Assembly: GCA_028095005.1 (NCBI GenBank)
Contig: CM051462.1
Coordinates: forward strand, 126,780,752 to 126,844,751
Length of the DNA: 64,000 nucleotides
From: Rhynchospora pubera
Taxonomy: Eukaryota; Streptophyta; Magnoliopsida; Poales; Cyperaceae
Direction: 5' to 3'
Shown here: positions 9,922-21,760 of the stretch, in pieces
Layout: every line of letters begins with the position of its first letter
Numbering within the stretch: the stretch's first letter is position 1
The notes under the pieces: model-generated
Databases searched by the model: none
What the model saw: the letters and a program-made list of their open reading frames with translations, nothing else
What the model was told of the DNA's origin: nothing
Made by a program: the position numbers and the translations under genes

Positions 9922-11760
9922 GCTTGGTTTGGTTTGTATTCAAGATGGTTTGGTCTGATTTGGCTTGGCGATCTTTTGGAGTTTTTGTTGCTATGAAGAG
10001 GCTATGCTTGGACGGTTGAAACTTTAAGAGGAAGCATGGCAGCGATGCAAATCCTAAAAAACAAAAGGAAATAATTAATTAAAAATTAAAAAGCGTGAAA
10101 TTTTGGTGTTATCAGTTAAGAACATTGCATTACTGGCATTCATTGAATGGTTATCAAGCTACTGTGGTTGGTTGTATTCATAATAACATCATAGAATATG
10201 CCATCTATGGCACTAAGACTACTATCCGTGCTACTTGATAATTTACATAAAAGCATCAAAAGAAATAAGAGTCAACATAAGAGCTGAAAACCATAGCAAT
10301 GAGAGGTACCACACTACTGGAGGAATGATAACTGGCAAGTATCTTTTACCCAATCAATATGTAATATTTGTTTACAAATCAATAGTTCAGTATAAAAATC
10401 TCATGAATTATCAAGTTCATACTTCTTTTACAAAAAATCAAGTTTCAAAAGCACAGGAACTCTAAACCACTGGAACCAAGCCTATTTGAAATATTGTGCA
10501 GAAGAACAGTTGCATTAAAAATTTACAATTCTACAATAAAATTAAGTTTACTCAAAAAATAATTACTGATTCCTCCGGACTAAATTAAACTCAATCCACG
10601 ACATTAAAGTTTTAACAAAAAGATAACAAAATTTGCATGGAAACCATCAAATAAAAAATTACCTATTTCACTGGATATTCTTAAGCTGGAAATTACTATA
10701 GGTCAACTAACATAACGTGATATAAAAATAGGGAAAAAAACAATAATGATTAATTCTGGGATGCCACAGAGAAATTATGCAAAATTACTGCCAAGATTGT
10801 TTGCGTCAAAAGCATTGTAACAAAATTTAGAATTTGTTCCTACATAAGCGCCCCATGAAATATAAAAAACAAAAAGGAAAAAAAACACCTAAAATTTCCC
10901 TTTATCAGAAGTCAAGTCAAATATACAAGCCCCCCACCTGAAATTCCCAATTACAAAGTTCGGCTATTACCAAATATCACTATCAGAGAAAGATACCAAA
11001 ACTTAGATCTAGAATACAACTCGGAAGTATATTTGGAGAATAAATCATACAAGAAAGTACAATTTTTTATATAAAATGTTCAGAATTTTAGAAGCATTTC
11101 GCTGAACTAACCCAGATCTAGAATGGATAGATCTACAACTAAAACAAGTCAAGTTCAAATTTTGAGATTATTTAAGAAAATGTACTCAGTGAAGATTCAA
11201 TTTACATGAAGCACACCACACACTGAACTACTTAACTACAAAAAAGCGAAAAAAAAAACCATTAAAAGTAAAAATAAAAATTTCTTACTAGTCCCTCAAC
11301 CAGATCCTGACCCAGAAAGGAAGAAAATACCCACATTGCCAATGCCAAATCGACTCTCTTCCGCTAAAAAATAGAATAACCTAATAGGGACAAATCGCTA
11401 TTTCTGTATCCTCTTTCTTTTCTTATAAGCTCAGATCTAGGATCAGAGAAAAACAAGAAATGAATCGCACATTCGCATTTCTCAGCCAACAAAAAGTTCG
11501 TTCGGTACCTCAGAGGCCCAAAAAGTAAAGAGCAAAAGATTGAAAACAAATAAATGATTTGAGAAGAGAGATTTGATTTCGCGTGTACCTGATAGCGCCG
11601 ATTTCAGTGATGAGAAAGAGACGCGCCTTGATCTAGAGAGAGATAAACCGCGAGATTTTTATTTGGTTATGAACACAAGAGGTGTGCGTGTGTGTGTGTG
11701 CGCGTTGTTGTGTCTGAAAGGAGAGCTTCCAAAGAAACAGAGAGAGAGAGACTAGGCGAG
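9922..11760 (-). other. 5' UTR of the SHOU4-type gene with a 1.5-kb leader intron
   Basis: Reading the minus strand, a CT-rich leader (about 11589-11760) ends CTATCAG|GTACAC. A good acceptor (TTTTTTAG|GATTTGC) at 10054/10053 leads into the 132 bp before the ATG at 9921. The intron 10054-11588 is AT-rich without coding potential. Long leader introns in plants often raise expression, but that is inference here. The transcription start is not determined. Confidence 0.6.
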
Positions 11761-12390
11761 AGAGTAAAGAGTGAAAAATAGAAAATTAGTACCCTCGGTT
11801 TTTTTTTAAAAAAAAAAATTGGAAATATATCATGTGAGAACTGAGGCGAAATATATTACACTAACAACCTTGGAAAGCTCAGACCGAATCGTGTTACCAA
11901 TTCCGTAGAGAGAAAGATTATCCAGCATTTATTTTTCCTAAATAATCCTAGACAGAAAATTTATGGTATCTTCACTATTCAAAATTTCCAATTTTGGTTT
12001 TATTTCCATAATAATTCCCTCTTGCTTAATTCTGAAATAATATTGCCCTCAACTTTTTCGGAATTGCTTAAGACCATCCCCTAAATTTTATCATCCCGTC
12101 ATCTCCTATCTCTTTCCAGCGTCTCATTAATAACGCGTGAATCTTTCTGTTATTTTCGAAGTGGGAGAATTTCTCCATCCGACTTCTTCCTCTCGTCTCG
12201 TCAAATCTCCTATATATGTACCACGAAAATCAAACACACTCATCTTTGTGGTTCTCCGCTCGTTTCTGAACTCAATTCATCGATTTTCGCTAACCATCAT
12301 TTTATTTGGAATACTATTTCGATCAAAGGATAGGGATACTACTATCTCGAGAGAGGCAGAATTCGAGTAGTGGCAATCAAGAGAAAAACT
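11761..12390. other. Upstream flank of the SHOU4-type gene
   Basis: Should contain the promoter of the minus-strand gene. No clear TATA box can be singled out and no other gene is visible. A T9/A-rich tract lies at 11800-11820. Confidence 0.4.
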
Positions 12391-12393
12391 ACT

Positions 12394-12561
12394 GGGGCCG
12401 TTTGGATCGCTTAGGAAGTTGGGGAATTTGGAGAAGTTGCAATTCCTAGGAATAAATTTATTGGGAAGTGTGTAATTTTGTGAAGGGTTTAGATTGTTTA
12501 TAATAAATTTATGGTAGGAAGATGAAAATCCTCAAAATCCCCATGGGATCCAAACGGCCCC
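12394..12561. mobile_element. CCGTTTGGAT-family MITE, 168 bp
   Basis: Inverted ends GGGGCCGTTTGGATC / GATCCAAACGGCCCC (15 bp) with ACT duplicated at 12391-12393 and 12562-12564. The core contains GTGTAATTTTGTGAAG. It belongs to a sub-type with the copies at 43177 and 48012 (left arm ..CGCTTAGGAA). Confidence 0.85.
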
Positions 12562-12639
12562 ACTAGGATTTCCTAAGATGTCTACTTGTCTCTTCTCTGG
12601 TTTACTGGTAGTTCACTTTTTCCGTGACTCTGCTTTCCA

Positions 12640-13030
12640 ATACAAAAGTTATATATGTAACCGTTGAATTTAATGTATATAACTGTTGAAGTTAATATAT
12701 ATAATTGTTGAACTTGGCATATTTAAATGTTGAAGGTAATATTTGAAGTTGGCATATTTAAATTGTTGACAGTTATATATATTAACTTCAACAATTATAT
12801 ATATTAACTTCAACAGTTGCAGTTCGGATATTAACTATTGAAGCTAATATGAATAATTGATGTAGTTCAAATACTAACTGTTGAAGTTAATATTAGTAAT
12901 TGTTGTAGTTCGAATACTAACTGTTGTAGTTAGTACTAGTAATTGTTGTAAGTGTAGCTCGGATATTAACTGTTGAAGTTAATATGAGTAAATGTTGTAG
13001 TTCGGATACTAACTGTTGTAGTTATGGAAA
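12640..13030. repeat. 43-bp minisatellite with inverted copies
   Basis: From 12828 a unit beginning TAACTGTTGAAGTTAATATG recurs at about 12832, 12875, 12918, 12967 and 13010 (spacing 43, 43, 49, 43). Just upstream (12650-12820) the same words occur on both strands (GTTGAAGTTAATATATATAA and its complement), giving a hairpin-prone block. Confidence 0.85.
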
Positions 13031-15320
13031 ATATTGTAAAATTATATTTTTAACAATAATTCTTCTTCAATTGAAAACAGATCAGATCTAATCTGGTCAG
13101 CGTGCTGTATGCTTGACGATTAGAGCGTGAACGTCAGATCTAGTTAGAAACAGTGGAGTGAAAACAAAAAGCGAAAACGTGGCGATACGGAAAGTTGAAA
13201 ACGCGTTGTTTGTGGGGGGATGATGGGGATGAGGGATTTAGCGGATGGTCCTTATCAGGCCCGCAACTTTTTATGTAATGTTTGTTACTAAATGAACTAT
13301 TATAAATAATTGGAAATTTTTGCCTCTGTATAGAAAATTCACCTTTCACCTTTGGTAAGAATATTTTATTTTAAAATTTGATAAAATTTAGGATATTTCC
13401 TCACTTGATGTTACTGAAAATCATCTAATTTAACAGAAACTTACTAATTAATAATTTGACGATTTACGGGGTTATAATGGCAAAGATGCACTGTCCTAGA
13501 ACTACAGAGGCAAAAAGCTCCAAAAGGGTTAAGAACCACTACCGGAAGAATTTGCATGCACCTCGTCTATCAGCCACTCTGTACGCCGCGCGATTTTTAG
13601 TAGTGGGCGCCGATTCTCAAGCACTGTATCCAAATCACTGGACAAATTCTGTATCCTAAATCTCAATAGGTACTGGATTTCTCCCGTCATGAGAAACTTG
13701 AGACATGTCTCGTTGTCCCACCGAACCACTTTTCATATGAGATTGTGGGCTGGCCCAGCGTAAGCCGCGTGTATTTAAGGTTTTGCCTCAGGAGGTGGGC
13801 GCACAAACACACCTTTCAGCTGCTTCTGCGTCTCTCTCTCTCTCTTGAGGTTACTGCTTTACGAGAAGTGGAATCACTTTAATACCCCTGAGAGTGTGAG
13901 AGAGTCGCCAAGCCAATAAAATAACTATTTGGTTTCAGTTTTTGCACAATAGCACATTGTGGAAGGAAGCAGCAAATCCCACAAAAAAAATGGAAAAAAT
14001 AATAATAAAAAGTGCAGCAGCAGGGATTTCTTTTTTCCCTTGTTTTCTGTTTCCAATAGAAAATGGACTTGCCTATTCGTCTGTTCATTTTTTGTAGTTT
14101 GCACCGAAATAGATATGTCTGTTCAAAACGTGCTATTTGAAAAATAGCACAAGATAATGAAAAATAATGAAATGTGCTATTTGAAAAATAATGAAAGTGT
14201 AATTTTTTAATTATTCAAAAACATGATAATATTGGTTGGAATTGATAATTGTTTTTTTGGTCTATTGATAAGAACAGTGTTCCTTAAGTGCGGATTGCGG
14301 AATGGAAATCAGACTAGCACATTCCTTCTGAGATATAAAAATTATAAATTTGACCAATTTTAAAAAATATTTACTTGATAGTATTTGGGGAAATATATAC
14401 TTGATAGTATTTTAAATAAAACTAGTATCTATCGACCTCGTCTTTATCTTACAAAAATATTTGAATAATATTAATTAGAAATAATGCTTCTTGAAACACA
14501 CTCTTCAGTTACTATATTCCGAAATCTGAAGGTGGAATAAAACCCTTGAGCTCATTATTCTAGTTTGCAATTTTATATTTCATGATATAATATTGCAGTA
14601 GTGCGTGAATATGGTATTTTAGTTGGATGAACAATATGACTTAGTACTAAAATTAAATTAAGAATAATGTTTAACCGTTGTTGAGTTTTGCTTGAAAATT
14701 CACGGAGATTGTAGAGTCTACTCAAATTCCCATTGTATTTTTTTTATATTGAGAAAGTTCAATTGTTGGGTTGTATAATTTATTTGAGGATTTCCAATGA
14801 TAGCGGAAAATTTTTCACTTGAAATCAAATCTCTATTCACTAGTTTACATTGCACCAAGTCTTGCATGTCTTTTTTTTTTAAGATAAATTGGGATCAAGC
14901 TTCGCAACTTATTTTAAATAAAATGTCTATAAAATACTCCCAGTCAGATTTCGAATGTCATTTGAGATGCATTGCTTTTATCACTAGACCAAGAGTTGAT
15001 TCTTAAGTCTTGCATGTCTTGACACAACATTTTTTAAACGACAGAAATTGATTACAAATAAAAAAAAGAATCATACCATTCACAATCCAAATACTGGACT
15101 GAATGCACAACCTGTGATCGCCTCTCTCGTGAATGACCGAAAAGGTACTTATAAACTCAAATTAAAAATTTTGAGGAGTGTAGAGGAATATGGTTTGAGA
15201 GAACAGACTTCCAACTTCAAGTATGAACAAACTCTCAACGTGGGCTGGACACATTTCGTTGTGGTGCCACTCGCAATGATTCATTTTGATGACCAATTCA
15301 AATCGGAAAATATATATTAG
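13031..15320. other. Intergenic DNA, no supported gene
   Basis: ORFs of 60-90 codons occur but none resembles a known family and codon composition is unremarkable. A segment at 13760-13860 has a TATA-like GTATTTAAGG followed by a (TC)n leader-like tract, but no exon follows it on the plus strand. Confidence 0.45.
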
Positions 15321-15328
15321 GGCGCCAT

Positions 15329-15618
15329 TAGACCTGTCAAACGTTTATACCGGAAGCGAAAACAACGATTTCCATTTCTATTTCGTTTCGATAACGGAAC
15401 GAAATGGTTATTTCATTTTCGTTCCGTTTCGTCAAACGTAACAAAAATCTATTCCATTTAACGTTCTGTCTCTATTTTCTATTGATTTCAGTCCTATTTC
15501 CGTATTCCGTTTCATTTACGTTAATAAATTTCAGTTCTGTTTCCAAAAACGTAATTCATTTCGTCTTTCATTTAGCGTTCCGTTTTGACGGAACGAAACA
15601 TTAATAATGACAGGTCTA
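15329..15618. mobile_element. hAT-type MITE, 290 bp
   Basis: Ends TAGACCTGTCA / TGACAGGTCTA are an 11-bp perfect inverted repeat. The flanks GGCGCCAT (15321-15328) and GGCGGCAT (15619-15626) match at 7 of 8 positions, a slightly mutated 8-bp duplication. The interior is full of TTTCGTTCCGTTT motifs on both strands. Confidence 0.8.
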
Positions 15619-15798
15619 GGCGGCATGCCTTGCTATAATTTGTAACGGGTAAATAGATAAGCATGTTTTCACGTGTTCAACTCGGTACTGGTCTAATTGT
15701 TTCCAAACTCGATCATAAAAGATCTTGCGCAACACATATCTTAAGTTTTGCATAAATAAGTTAACATATTGTAAAGTAATTGATACATATATCATTAT

Positions 15799-15970
15799 GG
15801 TTCCGTTTGGATGCGTTGAAAATAAGATAGGAAGAAGAAAGAAGGGAAAAAAATTATTAGGAAGGGATAAATTTATTGAGAAGTGTGTAACTTTTGTGAA
15901 GAGTTTGGATGGTTAGAAATAAATTTATTGGTAAAAAGTATTTATTCCTTATTCCTTATTCCTTATATCA
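15799..15970. mobile_element. CCGTTTGGAT-family MITE, right end lost
   Basis: The left end GGTTCCGTTTGGATGCG and the family core (GTGTAACTTTTGTGAAGAGT) are present. The right arm dissolves into a TTATTCCTTATTCC tract, so the right terminal repeat is missing. Confidence 0.65.
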
Positions 15971-16225
15971 TCATTTGAAATTGTAGAGATAGAGATGTTA
16001 TGAAATTTATTAAATGGTACTTACTAAATTTAATAACTTGACAAAACCGCAATCAATTCCAATTATAGAAATGATGATGCTCTTATAACAATCTTTTTGG
16101 TAAAATAAGTATTAAAGAAGAAGCATACTATTTTTAAAAAAATTACTGAATTAAATCTTTCCGGCCATAACAAACAGCGAAGTTACCAAACTCGAGGATA
16201 AATTTTTCACAAGCAAAACTCCCTC

Positions 16226-17621
16226 AGATTAATCGTGGAAATTATTTTATATAGGAATTCAGACGCAAAAAATTTTAATAGAAAGAATTATTATTATTAT
16301 TATTTTAATAAGAAGAAAGTTCGAATGCGTTTTATAAAAGCGTACAGTCTCTCTCCTTCCTACCCGTTTATAAAACGCGCTCGAAGGCTTCGAACGCGTT
16401 TTATAAACGGGTAAGAAGGGGAATAAATTCACCGCTTCAGTTACGTCTCAAAAAGCTGGTCAGACCTTCGTACCCGTTTATAAAACGCGTTCGGAACCTT
16501 CGAGCGCGTTTTATAAACGTGTTATTAGTTTTTCATATTTTTCATTCAAGCCGCAACATTTAACTTATTAAAAACAATATTTTGCAACAAGGTCCCTGCA
16601 TGTTTCATATTTACAAAATTCTCAAAATTTTATTTTCAATTAAAAATGTATTAAATAGATATAACAAATATATCACACATATTTTATATGCATTTAATTG
16701 CACATATTTTTTTTTAACATGTGTATAATATCATTTTGTTTGAATAATTATTCGCCGATGACCCTGTATTTTTACTATTTAATTCTACAAACTTATCTTT
16801 TGCATTGTAGTCTCTCCTTTTTTTATTTTATGTTAGCCATATATAATCAAATAATATATAATATGGAAATAATTGAAATATAAATTTTTAATTAAAAAAT
16901 TTTGAACATTAAAACTTTAAACAAGCATAACTTTTGATAGGAAGGTCCGTTTGGGGCAAACAAGCACATTCCGGAAAGCTGGCGACGAGATCTACACGTT
17001 TTACCGGGGTGAAACCCCGTAACGATCATTTTCGGAGCCAAAAAAGCTCTCTAGACCTTCAAAATTCACTTTGAAAGTTTGCAAACCTAAAAACCACTCT
17101 AAACTACTAAAAAAATTTTAAAATCATAAATTAATCATTAAAAAGAGAAATGCAGTAAATCAAGTGACTTTCTTGATAGTTATTCAAACAAAATGATATT
17201 AATGTCAAAATTAATATTCGAATGTCATTTTTAAATAAAATTAATATGAAATTAAATGTGATATTTTAAAAATTGTAAATTTAACCTTAAAAATAAATGT
17301 AACATAAATTTTCCTATTAATTTTGAAAAAAGGGTAATAACTTCATTTCGAAAAATTTACGCCTTCCTACCCGTTTATAGAACGCGCTCGAAGGCTCCGA
17401 ACGCGTTTTATAAACAGGTACGAAAGTCTGACCAGCCTTCCCCTTCTTACCCGTTTATAAAATGCGTTCGAAGCCTTCGAGCGCGTTTTATAAACGGGTA
17501 GGAAGGAGAGAGATTGTACGCTTTTATAAAACGCGTTCGAACTTTCTTCTTATTAAAAAAAATAATAATAAATTTTTTTTTTCGTCTGAATTCCTATATA
17601 AAATAATTTCGGGATTAATCG
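16226..17621. mobile_element. Long-inverted-repeat element with four 53-bp palindromes
   Basis: The two ends (about 16226-16525 and 17352-17621) are inverted copies of each other over roughly 270-300 bp, starting at GATTAATC and running through AATTATTTTATATAGGAATT. Each arm contains two palindromes based on TACCCGTTTATAAAACGCG with its complement (16361-16413, 16471-16522, 17368-17420, 17448-17500). The ~830-bp centre has no ORF. No target duplication was found. It may be a non-autonomous Mutator-like or Foldback-type element; the superfamily is not determined. Confidence 0.7.
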
Positions 17622-20209
17622 ACATATTATTCAAAATTTGAACTCAGGCTCTGATCACTTGTTATGCAAAAAATAACATTTAATTTGAATTTGAATCCTT
17701 TATAATACTTTAATCTTTAGATTTTATTTGCGGCTCTTGCTTGGCATCTAATCCTGCTCCTGCTCCTATTTAAACAATCCAATCATATCCTAGCCAAATG
17801 TCAGCTCCAATACGTAAAATTTTAATGCAAACATTTTGAAGTGTATCCAATGTATGCACAAACTATTCTTTTTTTTCCCCTGCTTTGAAAGCAAAGGCAA
17901 CTTTTAAAAACCAGATCCCTGGCTAGCCACTATCCAGTTTATCTAAAAAAAACTTTTAAAAACAGATAAGAAATTCCACCTTCGACTTTGTTCCGGAATT
18001 TGTAGGGACCGACAGGCTAAGAAGTGGCACCAAAACAAGCATGTAAATTATGCAATAATATAAAGAATCATATAACGAAGCAAAACAGAAGCGATATGAT
18101 TTCATAAAAAATTGGAACATACAAAGGGTCCGGTCTCGTGGATAACAAGTAGGAAAAGAAAATGTTAAATTAATTCAAACAAATTAAACATGTGAACCGA
18201 GTATTTTTCTTATGACTTTTATTACACCGTTACTAAGCTAACCACAAATTCGCCACATATATAATCCAGACTTTGTGTTACATCCAGTAGCAATTTATGA
18301 ATTGTGTAATAAATAAATAAAGCATGGTTGCAAGTTTATTATTTTTTTACCTGCAATTGCCATTTCTTTTATCATTTGGGTATCAACATATTACTTAATT
18401 TAATAACGATATGGATTTGGTGCAAATACGTCTGTCGTGCTTTTTAAAATGAATATAATATAACAACAGCTGTTCTATCTTATTGTAATGTAAAATATTT
18501 AATATTTAATACGAGGCCAGTCGATTGGATATAGATTTTCCACCTAAACATCCCCTAGGAGTAAACTTCGTCTGTCCTGAGAATTGAGATAGATAAGACA
18601 ACCGGCGATGGAAAGCAATGCCGAGTAATATTTCAACGAGCTAGACAACGACCCTAATTCCTTTCATGTTTTTTTTTTTTCTGAATTTCCAAATTACAGT
18701 GTTTCCACGAGACTCCAGTTGTTACGACGGTGGATGGCCTTTCTTATTATTTTGTTTAACAAAACATAAAAGAATTGACAATTTATTGTTCATATAATCA
18801 TATTCATAATTCTGACATTATTTTTTTAAAATATTTAAGTACACACATTTTATAAAACACTATAGACGGTTTAGCTAAAATAAGATGACTCTTTTTTTAT
18901 TCTTATTTTAATAATTATTTATGTTGAGTGCAAATGGTCGGTGACTTCATCATTTTCAAGCAGTAACATGTTTAGTTTTTTTTTTCTGAGCGATAGAATG
19001 AATAATTGTCCGAATGAAGTGAAAATGGTTGTGCGTAGCGGCGATCTTTATTTAAAGTGTGGAGATCATTTTTTAATTCCTCATGTATATTGTCCGAATG
19101 AAGTGCCAATAAATTATTTAATATGGGGAAAAAAAACGGAGTTGATCAACCTCCACACTAATGCACAAATCTAACCCTCGATCATCTATGCATCATATCA
19201 CCATAAATTACTTAATGGAAATTAATATTTACGTATATCTCATAATTAGTGGAGATTCACATTATGAATATGAATAGCGAATTTTATCTAATTAATTCTA
19301 GGGATCACGATAATGTAATTTTTTTATTTTTGAAACTAAAATAGAATCTGGACTGTCGACGCTCTAAATTCTAAAACCAGGGGATGAATTTAGTCTAGTA
19401 TTTTGTCCAACTTTACTATAGCATACATCAGCGAATAAACTTTTAGTGGTTGTTACCACTATAAACTTTTAATGTCATTTATTGTTGTTGTCTTCATTTT
19501 TTGTCATCATGTTCGACCTTCTATTATTGCCAATAATAGACTAAATAGTACTTCGTAGCCGTACTTAACTACGCAAATCTTCGAAATTAGAATTTGTAAG
19601 CAAATATTTTTTTCGTCATAATTAACCTTAATAATTATAAATTTTATCTGTGTTTTGGCCTTTTATTAGTCCATGGAAACGCCTCCATAGAGAAAAAAAA
19701 ATTCTCATAAATTTTCAATTTTAATAATGTATTTGTCTCCACTCTACAGTCTACACTGTCTGTTTATCAGCAAAGAAGTTTTATATCCGACTCGGCGATG
19801 ACATGTTACCTTCTTCGTTTCTTGCCAAGTCACTGATTCGATCAATCCATTTATAGTTCAAGTAATATTTTGGCGTTTTATGTTAAAAGTTTAAAAAAAA
19901 AAAACACCATTTGACATTTCGTAGTATGTCAAATTAATAATCAGCTACCAAACCTTGCATTTTACAACGCTGATTATTTACTTCTTAGAATCAAAATATC
20001 AATTTTTTTTTCCTCCTAATGAAATTCTGAATTAATTTTCAATATTAACACTGCTCGAAAAAAATTCTGTGGAACTTCAAGTCTACAAATTAATTTAATT
20101 TATCGTGCATATGACCCGCCGTTACACAAATGACGAATTGCTGCATTAGAGATCGAAGTGTAATAGTGTATTTTTAATTTCTATTTTCCTATTTATTTTC
20201 CCCTCCATG
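17622..20209. other. AT-rich intergenic DNA, no gene seen
   Basis: I see neither a coding exon chain nor a clear repeat. Short ORFs (for example 18941-19174) have no recognisable family features. Confidence 0.5.
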
Positions 20210-20217
20210 ACTGTGAC

Positions 20218-20524
20218 TAGGGCTGTCAAAACATGGTAAATGGCACAGAATGATACCAAACCGTTACCGATCCGCTTATTAAACGGTATAATACCGACAT
20301 GTCGCTTAGCGTTTCATTTATTAAACGAAACAATTTTTTGTACCATCAACTGTATATTACACATAAAATAGTTTGAAATGAGGTTGAAATGGTCGAAACG
20401 GTATAACCAATTGTGCTATCAACCGTGCCACTTAAAAAACGGTATAATTTTCTGCGCCACAAATCGTTCCATTTTAATTAAACGAAACGACATAACGGTA
20501 AATGATGCACGGTTGATAGCCCTA
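20218..20524. mobile_element. hAT-type MITE, 307 bp
   Basis: Starts TAGGGCTGTCAAAAC and ends GGTTGATAGCCCTA. ACTGTGAC is perfectly duplicated at 20210-20217 and 20525-20532. The interior has repeated ACGGTATAA and TTAAACGAAAC words near both ends. It belongs with the elements at 2020, 15329 and 52186. Confidence 0.9.
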
Positions 20525-20788
20525 ACTGTGACTGTTACACTAACAGCCACTAGGTGAAAACTTAAGAGTTGAGATCACATGGCTAGTGAGAGTGGGCCCT
20601 ACCAAGCCTCATGGCTTTGTTGGTGGAATGGTGGCACCTAATTAGCATCAGTGTTAATCAACACACTGGCCCACATTTACACACAAAGCAAACTCCATAA
20701 ACCCCATTCTATCTTACAATTCAAGAAATGGTTGGTCGTGAAACACTTTCTAACCTCTAATTTCGGAAACTGCAGCAAGATCTCTAGA

Positions 20789-21558
20789 GGTGCGTTTGGT
20801 TGTGTAACAAAGGATTGCATAAATTAATAATGTCTAAGTGTTTATGTAGTCTATATACTTCTTATAAAGCATTCATATCAAAGGAGTAAATTTGTCATAT
20901 AAAAAGAGTAAAATTGTCATATAAAAAGGTGTAAATAATTTTTATATCAATTATGGACCATTGATTTGTGTAATTTGATTTGATCAGTGGTCTAGATCAA
21001 TGTTCGACTTTTCTTAAAAAAATTAAGTTACTACCAAATTAGCTATTTATTTAAAAGAAAAAAACTAAATTATTGATTTTACCATATCTTTATTGCCTAA
21101 CATGTAACATTTTATATATAACAAAAAGTAATATCAACATTTTATTTTTTTATTTGCCCATGTGTATTGAGGGCATCTTTTGCTAGTGTTATGTTGTGCA
21201 GTAAGAATGAGTAACTTAATTAATGTATGCACATATTAATGTCAAAAGACTAAAATATCCTTAAATTTGAATTAGTGTTATGTATTAATAATACGTAGTG
21301 ACCTCATTATTGTTAATTATTAATTATTATAAAAATTAATTGTTAATGATGATAATAAATCATTTTTATTAATTAATTGTAATTAAATATTATTATTTAA
21401 TAATAAAAAATATATCATTGATTAATTATTTTTAATTAATTATTGTTATTATTAAATCGTTACTGTTAATATTTAATATTACTTATTAAATATTATTATT
21501 TATTAATTATTGTTACTTATTAAATATTATTATTTATTAATTATTATTAGTTATTAAA

Positions 21559-21589
<31 letters not shown>

Positions 21590-21760
21590 TCTAAGGGGTA
21601 ATGTTGGACGAGAAATTAAAGGGGACCGGTGCATAATTTATGCAATCTTTTTAGGTTGCATATGTTATGCACCCTTAAGGCATTTTATGTAATGGCTGTT
21701 TGATGATTTAGGATGCATAAGTTAAGTTATACACCCTTTAAGTCACAAACAAACGGAACC
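20789..21760. mobile_element. Fold-back element with GGTGCGTTTGGTTGTG ends
   Basis: The left end GGTGCGTTTGGTTGTG pairs with the right end CACAAACAAACGGAACC, and adjoining sequence (GGATTGCATAAATT; GGATGCATAAGTTAAG) is also inverted. The 972-bp interior is non-coding and includes a long TAA/TTA-rich tract. No clear target duplication. Confidence 0.6.
21290..21592. repeat. TTA/TAAT low-complexity tract ending in (ATT)n
   Basis: Almost pure A/T built from AATTATTATT-like words, ending in about ten ATT units. It lies inside the fold-back element 20789-21760. Confidence 0.85.

Noticed and set aside
13456..14147. Cluster of short ORFs on both strands with a TATA-like box and CT leader nearby
   Set aside because: No exon chain could be built and no family resemblance seen; noted only as intergenic.
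15048..15320. 90-codon plus-strand ORF
   Set aside because: It has an ATG and reasonable composition but no recognised domain, no splice partners and no neighbouring gene context; treated as chance.
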